A DNA stretch of 64,000 nucleotides, taken from Streptomyces sp. NBC_00247. Its GTDB lineage: Bacteria > Actinomycetota > Actinomycetes > Streptomycetales > Streptomycetaceae. Location of the stretch: contig NZ_CP108093.1 of NCBI RefSeq assembly GCF_036188265.1, positions 6,911,001 to 6,975,000 on the forward strand. The letters are read 5' to 3'. Under the pieces are notes generated by a model. That model was not told the DNA's origin and made no database searches. It saw only the letters and a list, made by a program, of their open reading frames with translations. The position numbers and the translations under genes are program-made. The stretch's first letter is position 1. The number at the start of each line of letters is the position of its first letter. Positions 8,196 through 16,793 of the stretch are shown piece by piece.

Positions 8196-8869
8196 GGCAG
8201 CTGCCAGTCCACCGGCTGCGCCCCCTGGCGCTCCAGGAACTCGTTGACCCTGCTGAACGGGCGCGAGCCGAAGAAGCCGCGGTCCGCCGACATGGGGGAG
8301 GGGTGCGCCGACTCGATGGCGGGGTAGTCGCCCAGCTGCGGGCGCAGTCTGCGGGCATCGGCGCCCCAGAGCACCGAGACCAGCGGGGTGCCGCGCGCGA
8401 CGAGCGCCCGGATCGCCTGCTCGGTGACCTCTTCCCAGCCCTTGCCGCGGTGGGCGGCCGGACGGCGCGGGGCCGTGGTCAGGGCCCTGTTGAGCAGCAG
8501 TACCCCCTGGCGCGTCCAAGGCGTCAGGTCGCCGTTGGACGGCCGGGGTGTTCCGAGGTCGCTGTGCATCTCGCGGAAGATGTTGTCGAGGCTTCCCGGT
8601 ACCGGCCGCACGTCCGGCGCCACCGCGAAACTCAACCCGATCGCGTGACCCGGCGTCGGATACGGGTCCTGACCGACGATCAGGACCCTTACGTCGGCGA
8701 AGGGTTGCTGGAACGCCCGCAGGACGTTCGCGCCGGACGGGAGGTAGGTGCGCCCCGCGGCCATCTCCGCACGGAGGAAGTCGCCCATGGCCGCGATGCG
8801 TCCGGCCACCGGTTCGAGGGCCTCGGCCCAGCCGGGTTCGATGATTTCTTTCAACGGTCGTGCTGCCAC
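8192..8869 (-). CDS. ung: uracil-DNA glycosylase
   Basis: This 225-residue family-1 enzyme removes uracil from DNA to start base-excision repair. The water-activating motif GQDPYP (Asp68) and the DNA-intercalating loop HPSPMSADRGFFGS, with the catalytic histidine near residue 190, are both intact. LLLNRALTTAP is also family-typical. The length equals that of bacterial Ung. The gene begins with ATG at 8869 and overlaps the downstream kinase gene by 4 bases. The family assignment is firm. Confidence 0.97.
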   Translation of the reverse strand: MAARPLKEIIEPGWAEALEPVAGRIAAMGDFLRAEMAAGRTYLPSGANVLRAFQQPFADVRVLIVGQDPYPTPGHAIGLSFAVAPDVRPVPGSLDNIFREMHSDLGTPRPSNGDLTPWTRQGVLLLNRALTTAPRRPAAHRGKGWEEVTEQAIRALVARGTPLVSVLWGADARRLRPQLGDYPAIESAHPSPMSADRGFFGSRPFSRVNEFLERQGAQPVDWQLP

Positions 8870-8972
8870 GGGCGCACTCTACTGGGCGTACCGCCGAAAC
8901 GATCAACTGCCTGGTCGCCGCGTTCTCTCCCGGCGGTGAACCGGGACCTCGCGCCCAGCGCCCGCCGGGCGG

Positions 8973-10061
8973 TCACGAAGCCAGTGTCGTGGCCCGGACG
9001 CAGAGCACGTCCGGCAGGTGCGCGGCGAGTTGCGTCCAGCTGTCGCCGTCGTCGGCACTGGCGAACACCTCGCCGTTGCGGTTGCCGAAGTAGATCCCCG
9101 CCGGATCGGCGCCGTCCGTGCAGAGCGCGTCGCGCAGCACCGTGCCGTAGTGGTCGCCCTCCGGCAGTCCCCGGGACAGCGGCTCCCAGCTCGAACCGGC
9201 GTCGGTGGTGCGGAACACGCGGCAGCGGTGCTGTGCGGGCACCCGGTCGATGTCGGCGTTGATCGGGAAGATGTAGGCGGTCCCGCCCCGGCGGGGATGG
9301 GCCACCGCGGCGAACCCGAAGTCGGAGGGCAGATCCGCCCCGATGTCCGTCCACCGGTCGCCTCCGTCGTCGCTGCGGAACACGCCCCAGTGGTTCTGCA
9401 GATAGAGGCGGTCGGGATCGGCGGCATCGCGGGTGACCTTGTGCACGCACTGGCCGAACTCCGGTTCCGGGTCGGGCAGATAGACCGCCGACACCCCCTT
9501 GTTCGCGGGCTCCCAGCTCTCGCCGCCGTCGCTGGTCCGGAAGACGCCCGCCGTCGAGACGGCGACGGTGACGGCCCGGGGGTCCCGCTGGTCGGTGAGG
9601 ATGGTGTGCAGCCCCTCGCCCCCACCGCCGGGCACCCAGCGCGAACGCGTCGGATGCTCCCAGAGCGCCCGTACCAGTTCGAAGGACTCGCCCCGGTCCT
9701 CGGAGCGGAACAGGGCGGCCGGTTCGGTGCCCGCGTAGACCACGTCCGGCGCCTCGGGGCCGGCCGGCTGCAACTGCCAGACGCGCTCCAGGGACGCCCC
9801 GGTGAACTCCGGGAACTTCACCGCGGGCCGGGTGGGCTCCACCCAGGTCGCGCCGAGGTCGTCCGAGTGGAAGACGGACGGCCCCCAGTGCGAGCTGTCA
9901 CCGCCCACCAGCAGCCTCGGCGCGGGGCCCCGGGTGTCGATGGCGATCGAGTAGACGGCCTGCGCGTTGAAGTGGGGGGCACCGAACTCCCAGGTCCCAC
10001 CGAGCCTGCGCCCGATGAAGAGCCCCTTGCGCGTGCCCACCGTGAGCAGAACATCGGTCAT
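8973..10061 (-). CDS. sialidase-like/BNR-repeat beta-propeller protein
   Basis: This 362-residue protein has no signal peptide and carries several BNR/Asp-box repeats: SDDLGATW, SEDRGESF, TSDGGESW, SDDGGDRW, TTDAGSSW and SADDGDSW. Together these predict a six- or seven-bladed propeller as in sialidases and Vps10-type glycosyl hydrolases. The Asp boxes are structural; I do not see a clear set of sialidase catalytic residues, so a binding or lactonase-type role is equally possible. It starts MTDVLLTVGTRKGLF at 10061 and ends about 100 bases from the ung start. Confidence 0.75.
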   Translation of the reverse strand: MTDVLLTVGTRKGLFIGRRLGGTWEFGAPHFNAQAVYSIAIDTRGPAPRLLVGGDSSHWGPSVFHSDDLGATWVEPTRPAVKFPEFTGASLERVWQLQPAGPEAPDVVYAGTEPAALFRSEDRGESFELVRALWEHPTRSRWVPGGGGEGLHTILTDQRDPRAVTVAVSTAGVFRTSDGGESWEPANKGVSAVYLPDPEPEFGQCVHKVTRDAADPDRLYLQNHWGVFRSDDGGDRWTDIGADLPSDFGFAAVAHPRRGGTAYIFPINADIDRVPAQHRCRVFRTTDAGSSWEPLSRGLPEGDHYGTVLRDALCTDGADPAGIYFGNRNGEVFASADDGDSWTQLAAHLPDVLCVRATTLAS

Positions 10062-10308
10062 GGCCGAGCCTCCCGAAATGCCTTAGTTGCCGGATGTGCG
10101 TCATTTTGCACCTATGTGCGGGAACCGTCCCGCAGCGCGGGGGTGTGCGGGTCGGAGCGTGTCCCGGCGGGCGGGCGGGTGACCGGGGCCGGTGGAACGC
10201 GGAGCCGGTGGGGCGCCACCGCGCCGGCGGGGGGCGGGGATGTGCTGGAATGCCGGGGCGGGCCGGTACGCAGATCGCGCGGCCCCGGAGCGGGAGCGGA
10301 GCGCCAGG

Positions 10309-10716
10309 ATGAGCAGCGGGTTCGAGGATGCCGAGGGGCGTACGGCGGCCTGGGAGGTGGAGCCCGGCACCCCGGGGGACCCGCTCCGGGTCGGGCTGAG
10401 GATCGTGGTCCAGGGCCGGCGCCTGGACCTCGGCTGCACCCCGGCCGCGGCCCGGGAACTGGCGGCGGCCCTCCTCGCCGCGGCCGAGCTGGCGGAGCGG
10501 GCCAGTCCGGCCGGACCCGTCACCGTGCGGGCGGACGAGTTGCTGCGGGGTGACGTGCGGGACGGCCCGCGGATGATGACCGTCGGGAGCGTCAGGGTGG
10601 AGGGGGTGAGCGTCCATGTCGTCTGGACGTCCGGCGTCGGCCGGAGCTGGACGCAGGTCTACGACGCCGAAACGCCGATCGCCCTGCGGCGGCGACTGAG
10701 GGGGGAGGAGGGCTGA
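10309..10716 (+). CDS. hypothetical protein
   Basis: This 135-residue cytoplasmic-looking protein has no domain I recognise. It has an acidic N-terminus, an Ala-rich helix near residues 42-62 (AARELAAALLAAAELAER) and a beta-rich C-terminal half (VGSVRVEGVSVHVVWTSG). Base composition and third-position GC match neighbouring genes, which supports real coding. ATG 10309 is chosen as the first plausible start after the G-rich leader; the ribosome site is weak. No operon partner is evident. Confidence 0.55.
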   Translation: MSSGFEDAEGRTAAWEVEPGTPGDPLRVGLRIVVQGRRLDLGCTPAAARELAAALLAAAELAERASPAGPVTVRADELLRGDVRDGPRMMTVGSVRVEGVSVHVVWTSGVGRSWTQVYDAETPIALRRRLRGEEG

Positions 10717-10807
10717 GGGTGGAGGAGGGTTCGGGTGCTCGCGTGAGTGGCTGCGCGGGCGCCTGTAGGGACGTCGTAAGAGCCCTTCCTTAGTTCGTCG
10801 ATCGTCG

Positions 10808-10829
10808 TAGTACGGTATGTCTCGTACTA
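10808..10829. promoter_or_regulatory. palindromic operator upstream of old yellow enzyme
   Basis: TAGTACG (10808-10814) and CGTACTA (10823-10829) are perfect 7-bp arms with an 8-base spacer. The site is centred about 68 bases before the GTG start of the oxidoreductase gene, in promoter position. It probably binds a redox- or electrophile-sensing repressor, as is common for this enzyme family (inference). Confidence 0.6.
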
Positions 10830-10886
10830 ACGTCGTCGGCGGCTCCCGCCCGGCGGCGCGGTCGTTCCTGCGAAACGGAGTCCGGC

Positions 10887-11984
10887 GTGAGCGCCCTTTT
10901 CGAGCCCTACGTCCTGCGGTCGGTGACCGTGCCCAACCGTGTCTGGATGCCGCCGATGTGCCAGTACAGCGCGGCGCCGACCGGTCCGGACGCCGGGGCC
11001 CCCACCGACTGGCACTTCGCCCACTACGCGTCCCGGGCGGTCGGGGGTGCCGGGCTCGTCCTGGTGGAGGCCACCGGGGTCAGCCCCGAGGGCCGCATCA
11101 GCCCCGCCGACCTCGGCATCTGGAACGACCGCCAGGTGGAGGCCTTCCGGAGGATCACCTCCTTCCTGGCCGACCAGGGGACGGTTTCGGGAATCCAGCT
11201 GGGACACGCCGGACGCAAGGCATCGACCGACGCCCCCTGGCGCGGCGGCGGCGCGCTCTCCGAGGCGGACGGCGGCTGGCAGCCGCTCGGACCCAGCCCA
11301 CTGGCCTTCGACGAAGGCAGCCCCGTCCCCACCGAGCTGACTGTTGATCAGATCAAGGACGTGGTGCGGCAGTTCGCCGAAGCCGCCCGGCGTGCCCTCG
11401 CCGCCGGCTTCCAGGTCGTCGAGATCCACGGCGCCCACGGCTACCTGATCGGCGAGTTCCTCTCCCCGGACAGCAACCACCGCACCGACGCCTACGGCGG
11501 CTCCTTCGAGAACCGCACCCGCTTCGCGCTCGAAGTCGTCGACGCCGTACGGGAGGTGTGGCCCGAGGAGCTTCCGCTCTTCTTCCGCATCTCCGCGACG
11601 GACTGGCTCACCGAGAACGCCGACGACCCGCGCGAGGGCTGGACCGGCGACGACACGGTCCGCTTCGCGACGGACCTCAAGGCGCACGGCGTCGACCTCC
11701 TCGACGTCTCCACCGGCGGCAACGCGCCCCGGGCGCAGATCCCCGTGGGCCCGAACTACCAGGTCCCCTTCGCCGAGCGCGTCCGGACCGAGGCCGGTCT
11801 GCCGGTCGCCGCGGTCGGCCTCATCACCGAGCCCGTGCAGGCGGAGAAGATCCTCGTCGACGGGCAGGCGGACGCCGTCCTCATCGGCCGGGAACTGCTG
11901 CGCGACCCCTACTTCGCACGCGACGCCGCGCGGGAACTGGGCGGCGACGTGCGTGTACCGCCTCAGTACGGCCGCTCGGTCTGA
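10887..11984 (+). CDS. NADH:flavin oxidoreductase, YqjM-type old yellow enzyme
   Basis: This 365-residue FMN-dependent ene-reductase uses NAD(P)H to reduce activated C=C bonds and helps detoxify electrophiles. The YqjM hallmarks are present: Cys25 in MPPMCQYSA, which tunes flavin redox potential; the substrate-binding His pair in EIHGAHGYLIGEFLSP; and SNHRTDAYGGSFENR. The C-terminal FMN phosphate site ends in AVLIGRELLRDPYF. GTG at 10887 gives a start homologous to YqjM. The gene is flanked by an operator-like dyad upstream and a terminator downstream, so it is monocistronic. Confidence 0.93.
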   Translation: MSALFEPYVLRSVTVPNRVWMPPMCQYSAAPTGPDAGAPTDWHFAHYASRAVGGAGLVLVEATGVSPEGRISPADLGIWNDRQVEAFRRITSFLADQGTVSGIQLGHAGRKASTDAPWRGGGALSEADGGWQPLGPSPLAFDEGSPVPTELTVDQIKDVVRQFAEAARRALAAGFQVVEIHGAHGYLIGEFLSPDSNHRTDAYGGSFENRTRFALEVVDAVREVWPEELPLFFRISATDWLTENADDPREGWTGDDTVRFATDLKAHGVDLLDVSTGGNAPRAQIPVGPNYQVPFAERVRTEAGLPVAAVGLITEPVQAEKILVDGQADAVLIGRELLRDPYFARDAARELGGDVRVPPQYGRSV

Positions 11985-11996
11985 CCCGTACACGGA

Positions 11997-12035
11997 CACT
12001 CCCCGGCCCGCGCCGCCGGGCCGGGGAGTGCTTCC
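11997..12035 (+). terminator. intrinsic terminator
   Basis: CACTCCCCGGCCC (11997-12009) and its exact complement (12018-12030) form a 13-bp stem followed by CTTCC, just after the old yellow enzyme stop. Confidence 0.75.
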
Positions 12036-12082
12036 GTAGCTCCCGAGCGGCCGGGAAGGCCCGGGGAGTGCGGGCTCCTCGG

Positions 12083-12092
12083 TAGGCTGGCC
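12083..12092 (+). promoter_or_regulatory. -10 element of a probable leaderless gene
   Basis: TAGGCT at 12083-12088 lies only four bases before the GTG at 12093 and seven before the ATG at 12096, so transcription would start at or next to the start codon. No good -35 is visible. Confidence 0.4.
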
Positions 12093-12095
12093 GTG

Positions 12096-12863
12096 ATGCC
12101 TACCACCCAGGGCCCCACCTTCCGCGAACTCGCCGTCCAGGCGCTCTCCTCGACCGAGCGCGGGTACGACCTGCTCGCCCCGAAGTTCGACCACTCGCCC
12201 TACCGCACCCCGGACCGCGTCCTCGACGCCGTGACGGAGGCGCTCCGGCCGCTCGGGCCGTTCGCCCGCGGGCTGGACGTCTGCTGCGGCACCGGTGCGG
12301 GTATCGGCGTGCTGCGCCAGGTGTGCCACGAACGGGTCACCGGCGTCGACTTCAGTGCGGGCATGCTCGCCGTCGGCCGGTCCTCGGTTCCGGACGCACC
12401 CGCCGGACCGCCCCGATCCGCGAACTCCGCGGTCCCGGTGCCCGGATCCCCGGTCGACTGGGTGCGGGCCGACGCCCGGGCCCTGCCCTTCGAGGCCGCC
12501 TTCGACCTGGCGCTGAGCTTCGGCGCGTTCGGACACTTCCTGCCGTCCGAACGCCCCGCGCTCTTCGCCCAGGTGCGCGCCTCGCTCCGGCCCGGTGGAC
12601 GGTTCGTCTTTCCGGTGGGCGCCCCGCCCGCCGTCGGCTCGCGCGCGTACTGGACGCTCCTCGGGTTCGACGCGGCGATGCGCGTGCGCAACGCCCTGTG
12701 GCGCCCGCGCTTCGTCATGTACTACCGCACGTTCCGGCTGCCCGACGTCCTCACCGACCTCGCGGCCGCCGGTTTCTCGGTGCGCCTGAGCCCCCTCGCG
12801 GGCCTGGGGGCGCGCCCGGACGGCACCCCGCGGGCCCGGCTCGTGGTGGCCACCGTCCGATGA
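12096..12863 (+). CDS. class I SAM-dependent methyltransferase
   Basis: This 255-residue protein carries motif I as LDVCCGTGAGIGVL near residue 56, the acidic end of beta-2 as VTGVDFSAGMLAVGR, and motif III-like LRPGGRFVFPVGAP. These are the features of UbiE/COQ5-like or type-11 methyltransferases acting on small molecules. The substrate is unknown. A GTG lies directly upstream in frame (12093), and a TAGGCT box four bases ahead of it suggests leaderless translation. An ArsR-type regulator gene follows. Confidence 0.85.
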   Translation: MPTTQGPTFRELAVQALSSTERGYDLLAPKFDHSPYRTPDRVLDAVTEALRPLGPFARGLDVCCGTGAGIGVLRQVCHERVTGVDFSAGMLAVGRSSVPDAPAGPPRSANSAVPVPGSPVDWVRADARALPFEAAFDLALSFGAFGHFLPSERPALFAQVRASLRPGGRFVFPVGAPPAVGSRAYWTLLGFDAAMRVRNALWRPRFVMYYRTFRLPDVLTDLAAAGFSVRLSPLAGLGARPDGTPRARLVVATVR

Positions 12864-12930
12864 CCCGCACCGCGTACCCGTCCCGGTGGCTTCCGTACCA
12901 TGGAGACCTTCGGACGAAGTGGAGCCCACA

Positions 12931-13335
12931 GTGACCCCCGCCACCCACACCGTGCTTTCCGCGGCGTCCCTCACCCGGGGGCGCACCGCGGCGCCCGGCG
13001 GTACCCGTGTGCTCGCCCATCCGTCCCTGGAGGAGATCCGGCTCGAACACGTGCTGCACGCGCTGGCCGATCCGATACGACTGTGCATCGTCCGGCAGAT
13101 GGCCGTCGCCCGGGCCGGGCTGGCCTGCTCGTACTTCGAACTCCCGGTCGCCAAGTCGACCCTGACGCACCACTTCCGCGTGCTGAGGGAGAGCGGGGTC
13201 ATCCACCAGATCTACCGGGGCACCGCGAAGTTGAACGAACTGCGCGGGGACGACCTGGAGAAGCTCTACCCGGGCCTGATCGACAGCGTCCTGCGCGCGG
13301 CCGACCGGGAAGCGGTACGACTGCCGGGAGCCTGA
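12931..13335 (+). CDS. ArsR-family winged-helix regulator
   Basis: This 134-residue protein has an N-terminal extension, then the ArsR-like DNA-binding domain: HVLHALADPIRLCIVRQM, a Cys in AGLACSYFE, and recognition-helix region SKSTLTHHFRVLRESGVIHQ (KSTLTHHF visible). It lacks an ELCVCDL-type metal motif, so it probably responds to something other than arsenic. A start at GTG 12931 follows GTGGAG. It resembles stand-alone Streptomyces ArsR regulators of MFS or oxidoreductase genes. The target is not evident. Confidence 0.85.
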   Translation: MTPATHTVLSAASLTRGRTAAPGGTRVLAHPSLEEIRLEHVLHALADPIRLCIVRQMAVARAGLACSYFELPVAKSTLTHHFRVLRESGVIHQIYRGTAKLNELRGDDLEKLYPGLIDSVLRAADREAVRLPGA

Positions 13336-13421
13336 CCGGCGGGCCCTTGGGCCGGTCGGCGGAGCACCCGAGGGCGCCCGGCGGGACCGGTCGACAAACT
13401 CCCGGACCGGCCGGGGGGCGT

Positions 13422-13444
13422 GAGCACCGCTGTGCCCGGTGCTC
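13422..13444. terminator. short hairpin between convergent genes
   Basis: GAGCACCG and CGGTGCTC form 8-bp arms with a 7-base loop between the ArsR and DUF305 genes. Confidence 0.4.
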
Positions 13445-13455
13445 CCGGCAGCGGG

Positions 13456-14112
13456 TCAGGTCTGCAGCGCCCGCATCCGGTCGACCTCGGCGGCCTGCTG
13501 CGCGGCGACATCGGTGGCCATCTCCTCCACCCGGACGTTGTTGCCGTCGGTGAGCGCCTCCGTGGCCATGGTGATGGCCCCCTGGTGGTGGGTGATCATC
13601 AGGCGGAGGAAGAGCTGGTCGAACGCTCTGCCCCGCGCCGCCTTCAGGCGCGCCAGTTGTGCCTCGGTCGCCATGCCGGGCATCGCGGCGTGATCGTGTG
13701 CCGCGCGCTGTTCGCCGTCGTTGTCTTTCAGCCAACCTCGCATGGCCTCGATCTCCGGCCTCTGCCCCGCCGCAATGCGCTCCGCGAGCCGCTGGACCGA
13801 GGCTGAAGCGGCATGCTGCTGGGCGAGTTCCGTCATGACGAGGGCTTGTTCGTGGTGGTGGATCATGCGCTGCACGTACTGGTAGTCGGCGGAGTTCGGG
13901 GTGTCGGCGACCGTCTCCTTCCGTGCCTCCTCCGCCGTGAGGGTTCTGGCCTCCTCGCCCGGTTTCCCGGGGGCGACGACACTCTGGCCGGTGCTCTTCC
14001 GGGACGACTCGTCCTCGTCCCCGTCGCACGAGGACAGGGCCAGCACGGATGTGAGGACGGCCACGGCCAGGGCTGTCGCGCCCGGGCGGATCGTCTGTCG
14101 GTCGAACAGCAC
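13456..14112 (-). CDS. DUF305 lipoprotein
   Basis: This 218-residue protein has a hydrophobic signal region and lipobox LSSC, then a ferritin-like DUF305 domain. Two copies of the hallmark metal-binding pattern are visible: YVQRMIHHHEQALVMTELA and LFLRLMITHHQGAITMATEA. DUF305 proteins are exported and often linked to copper or other metals. GTG 14112 is preferred over an earlier in-frame start because CCGGAGG precedes it by about seven bases. It is divergent from the LVIVD-repeat gene, a pairing found repeatedly in Streptomyces. Confidence 0.88.
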   Translation of the reverse strand: MLFDRQTIRPGATALAVAVLTSVLALSSCDGDEDESSRKSTGQSVVAPGKPGEEARTLTAEEARKETVADTPNSADYQYVQRMIHHHEQALVMTELAQQHAASASVQRLAERIAAGQRPEIEAMRGWLKDNDGEQRAAHDHAAMPGMATEAQLARLKAARGRAFDQLFLRLMITHHQGAITMATEALTDGNNVRVEEMATDVAAQQAAEVDRMRALQT

Positions 14113-14138
14113 GGCGGCCTCCGGTTGCCAAGTGGGGG

Positions 14139-14151
14139 GTTGGTGACCAAC
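14139..14151. promoter_or_regulatory. small palindrome in divergent promoter region
   Basis: GTTGGT-G-ACCAAC is a 6-bp-arm dyad between the DUF305 and LVIVD genes. A TTGATCAA palindrome follows some 25 bases later. Either may be a shared operator. Confidence 0.35.
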
Positions 14152-14290
14152 AACTAGCATGCTTCCACGCCATGTTGATCAAACACTTTCATTACGTCTC
14201 TGTTGCCGCCTGTTGATGTGTACATGGAAGAAGCCATACTTCCACCGACCGAGAACCGTTCGACCCCGAACGGAATCAAGGGAGGACGAA

Positions 14291-15781
14291 GTGACCTTGT
14301 TGCACACCACCCGCGTGCGACGGAGACGACTGGGCGCGGCAGCCGCCGCGGCCGGACTCATCGCGACGCTGCTGACAGCCACCAACGCCGTCGCGTCACC
14401 CGACCCCGGCGACACGACCGCCGCCACTGCCGCCGTGTCGGCGGACACCCGCGCCGAGGCGGAGGCGGCCCTCGCGAACGGCGGCATACCCGGAGTCGAC
14501 GAGATCGTCCACAGCGGCAACATCGAGCACCTCGCCAACGTGCCGAAGGACGCACTGCTGGGCCTCAACACGGACCTGGCCTTCCAGGGGAAGTACGCCT
14601 TCGCCGGCAACTACGACGGCTTCCGCATCTTCGACATCGGCAACCCGAAGAAGCCGAAGACGGTCGCCCAGGTGCTCTGCCCCGGTTCGCAGAACGACAT
14701 CTCGGTCTCGGGGAACCTGCTCTTCCTCTCCACCGACTCCTCGCGCAGCGACAACTCCTGTGCCAGCACCACCCAGCCCGCCACCGAGAAGTCCTCCTGG
14801 GAGGGCATCAAGGTCTTCGACATCAGCGACAAGCGCCACCCCGAGTACGTCGCCTCCGTCGAGACCGCCTGCGGTTCGCACACCCACACCATCGTCCCGA
14901 AGCGCAACGACGTCTACGTGTACGTGTCCTCGTACTCGCCCAACGCGGCGTTCCCGGACTGCCAGCCGCCGCACGACGGGATCTCCGTCATCAAGGTGCC
15001 CCGCAAGGCGCCCGAGCAGGCCAGGATCGTGAACTTCCCGGTGCTCTTCCCGGACGGCGGCAACCCGGGAGCCCCGGACAACCCCGGTGTCTCCAAGACC
15101 ACCGGCTGCCACGACATCACCGTGCTGCCCTCCGAGGACCTCGCGGCGGGCGCCTGCATGGGGGACGGCCTGCTGTTCTCCATCAAGGACCCGGCCAATC
15201 CGAAGATCATCGACCGGGTGCAGGACAACGTGAACTTCGCGTTCTGGCACTCGGCCACCTTCAACCAGGACGCCGACAAGGTCGTCTTCACGGACGAGCT
15301 CGGCGGCGGTGGCGCCGCCACCTGCAACGAGAAGATCGGACCGAACCGCGGCGCCGACGGCATCTACGACATCGTCGGCAGGGGCGACCACCGCAAGCTG
15401 GTCTTCCGCAGCTACTACAAGATCGACCGCTACCAGGCCGACGTCGAGGTCTGCGTCGCCCACAACGGCTCGATCATCCCCGTCAAGGGCCGGGACCTGA
15501 TGGTCCAGGCGTGGTACCAGGGCGGCATCTCCGTCTGGGACTTCACCGACTCCAGCAAGCCCGAGGAGATCGCCTACTTCGAGCGCGGACCCGTCAGCCT
15601 CGACGCCGTCACCACGGCAGGACCCTGGTCGGCGTACTACTACAACGGTTACATCTACTCCAACGACATCGCCAAGGGCCTGGACGTCCTCGCCCTGCAC
15701 GACCGGCGGACCGACCCGGCGAAGCGGGTCCGGCTCGACGAGCTGAACGTCCAGACGCAGCCCGACTACTTCGACCGCTGA
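14291..15781 (+). CDS. LVIVD-repeat exported protein
   Basis: This 496-residue protein has an Arg-rich signal peptide (TRVRRRRLG then a hydrophobic stretch to VAS), so it is probably secreted. The body has LVIVD-type beta-propeller repeats such as FAGNYDGFRIFDIGNPKKPKT, GIKVFDISDKRHPEYVASV and GGISVWDFTDSSKPEEIAYF. It contains many paired cysteines consistent with an extracellular life. GGAGGA lies just before the GTG start. It is divergent from a DUF305 lipoprotein, and the two may work together outside the cell; the molecular role is unknown. Confidence 0.85.
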   Translation: MTLLHTTRVRRRRLGAAAAAAGLIATLLTATNAVASPDPGDTTAATAAVSADTRAEAEAALANGGIPGVDEIVHSGNIEHLANVPKDALLGLNTDLAFQGKYAFAGNYDGFRIFDIGNPKKPKTVAQVLCPGSQNDISVSGNLLFLSTDSSRSDNSCASTTQPATEKSSWEGIKVFDISDKRHPEYVASVETACGSHTHTIVPKRNDVYVYVSSYSPNAAFPDCQPPHDGISVIKVPRKAPEQARIVNFPVLFPDGGNPGAPDNPGVSKTTGCHDITVLPSEDLAAGACMGDGLLFSIKDPANPKIIDRVQDNVNFAFWHSATFNQDADKVVFTDELGGGGAATCNEKIGPNRGADGIYDIVGRGDHRKLVFRSYYKIDRYQADVEVCVAHNGSIIPVKGRDLMVQAWYQGGISVWDFTDSSKPEEIAYFERGPVSLDAVTTAGPWSAYYYNGYIYSNDIAKGLDVLALHDRRTDPAKRVRLDELNVQTQPDYFDR

Positions 15782-15812
15782 CCCGCGGCGGAAGAACGGC
15801 GGCGTCCGCCAC

Positions 15813-15844
15813 GCGGTCCGCCGGGCTCCGGCCCGGCGGACCGC
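15813..15844. terminator. strong terminator hairpin
   Basis: Perfect 14-bp arms (15813-15826 and 15831-15844) with a TCCG tetraloop lie between convergent genes. Confidence 0.85.
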
Positions 15845-15955
15845 AGCGCGCCGAGCGGTCACTCCAGTCGGCGAGTAATCCGTTGACCGCCGCAGGATGT
15901 GGGGAGAAGCTGGAGCCCGCTGATTCCGGCGGCGCAGGGGATCGCCGGAATCAGA

Positions 15956-16471
15956 TCACCTTCCGGTGGCCGGGCGGTGCTCCATGCAGACGAGCTCCCG
16001 CCGGTCCTCCCAGGACTCGACCGCGGTGAAGCCGTGACGGACGTACAGCGCGATCGCGCCGGTCCGCCAGCTCCAGACGGAGAGGCGCACCGCACGGACG
16101 CCGGTTTCCCCGGCCGCCGCGAGCGCCTCCCTGATCAGACCGGACGCCACGCCGCCGCCGCGGAAGGCGGGGCCGACCCACAGCCGCTTGATCTCCGAGC
16201 GCCCATCGCCGTCGGCGGCGGTCAGGATCGCGCACCCTGCGGCGGTGTCGTCGTGGAGGGCCAGCAGCACGAGGTCGCCGGCGAACGCGGTGCCCGGGGA
16301 GCGGATCTCGGACAGATACCGCTCGGGGAGGTCCTCCGTACCCACGACGCCCAGGCCCTTCTCCTCCTCCGTGCGCAGGTGGTAGGCGGTGAGGAGGCCC
16401 GTGAGGCCGTGCGCGGGGGAAACCTCGGCGCCGGGAAGGCGCAGGGTGCGAAAAGCGGGGCGGTCGTTCAT
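15956..16471 (-). CDS. GNAT-family N-acetyltransferase
   Basis: This 171-residue protein shows the GNAT fold: a beta-4 segment AGCAILTAADGDG, the acetyl-CoA loop region IKRLWVGPAFRGGGVASGLIREAL near residue 95-118, and VRLSVWSWRTGAIALYVRHGFTAVE, where the Tyr-containing end of the fold matches the family. The substrate is unknown. It starts with ATG at 16471 and is separated from the LVIVD gene by a terminator. Confidence 0.85.
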   Translation of the reverse strand: MNDRPAFRTLRLPGAEVSPAHGLTGLLTAYHLRTEEEKGLGVVGTEDLPERYLSEIRSPGTAFAGDLVLLALHDDTAAGCAILTAADGDGRSEIKRLWVGPAFRGGGVASGLIREALAAAGETGVRAVRLSVWSWRTGAIALYVRHGFTAVESWEDRRELVCMEHRPATGR

Positions 16472-16516
16472 CCCGGAATGGTCGCACGGACTCCGGCGCG
16501 CGCCGGGCCCCCAGGC

Positions 16517-16702
16517 TCAGGCCGCCGGTCGCCGGGTGCTCGTCCCCGTCGCGGCGGCCCATTCGACCAGCAGCCGCTGGTACGTCGCCTCGTCCGCGGC
16601 GCACAGCACGAGGCCGTCCGAGCGCTGCAGCAGCTCGCGGATCTCCTGGTTGATCACCGCTGCGGGACGGACGGAACGTGACGAGGTGGGAAGACAGGAC
16701 AT
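16517..16702 (-). CDS. small conserved hypothetical protein
   Basis: This 61-residue protein resembles small Streptomyces proteins of the pattern PAAVINQEIREL...ATYQRLLVEWAAA. It is mostly helical and has no membrane segment. The ATG at 16702 is chosen; a GTG two codons earlier is also possible. The function is unknown. Such proteins are often encoded next to unrelated genes. Confidence 0.65.
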   Translation of the reverse strand: MSCLPTSSRSVRPAAVINQEIRELLQRSDGLVLCAADEATYQRLLVEWAAATGTSTRRPAA

Positions 16703-16793
16703 GCCCACCAGGCTACGGGGCCGAATCAGGCTGTCGGGCCGCCTGGCGGGCGGGACATCTCACACCTGCCGTCCCTCGTACGGAGCAACCTTT

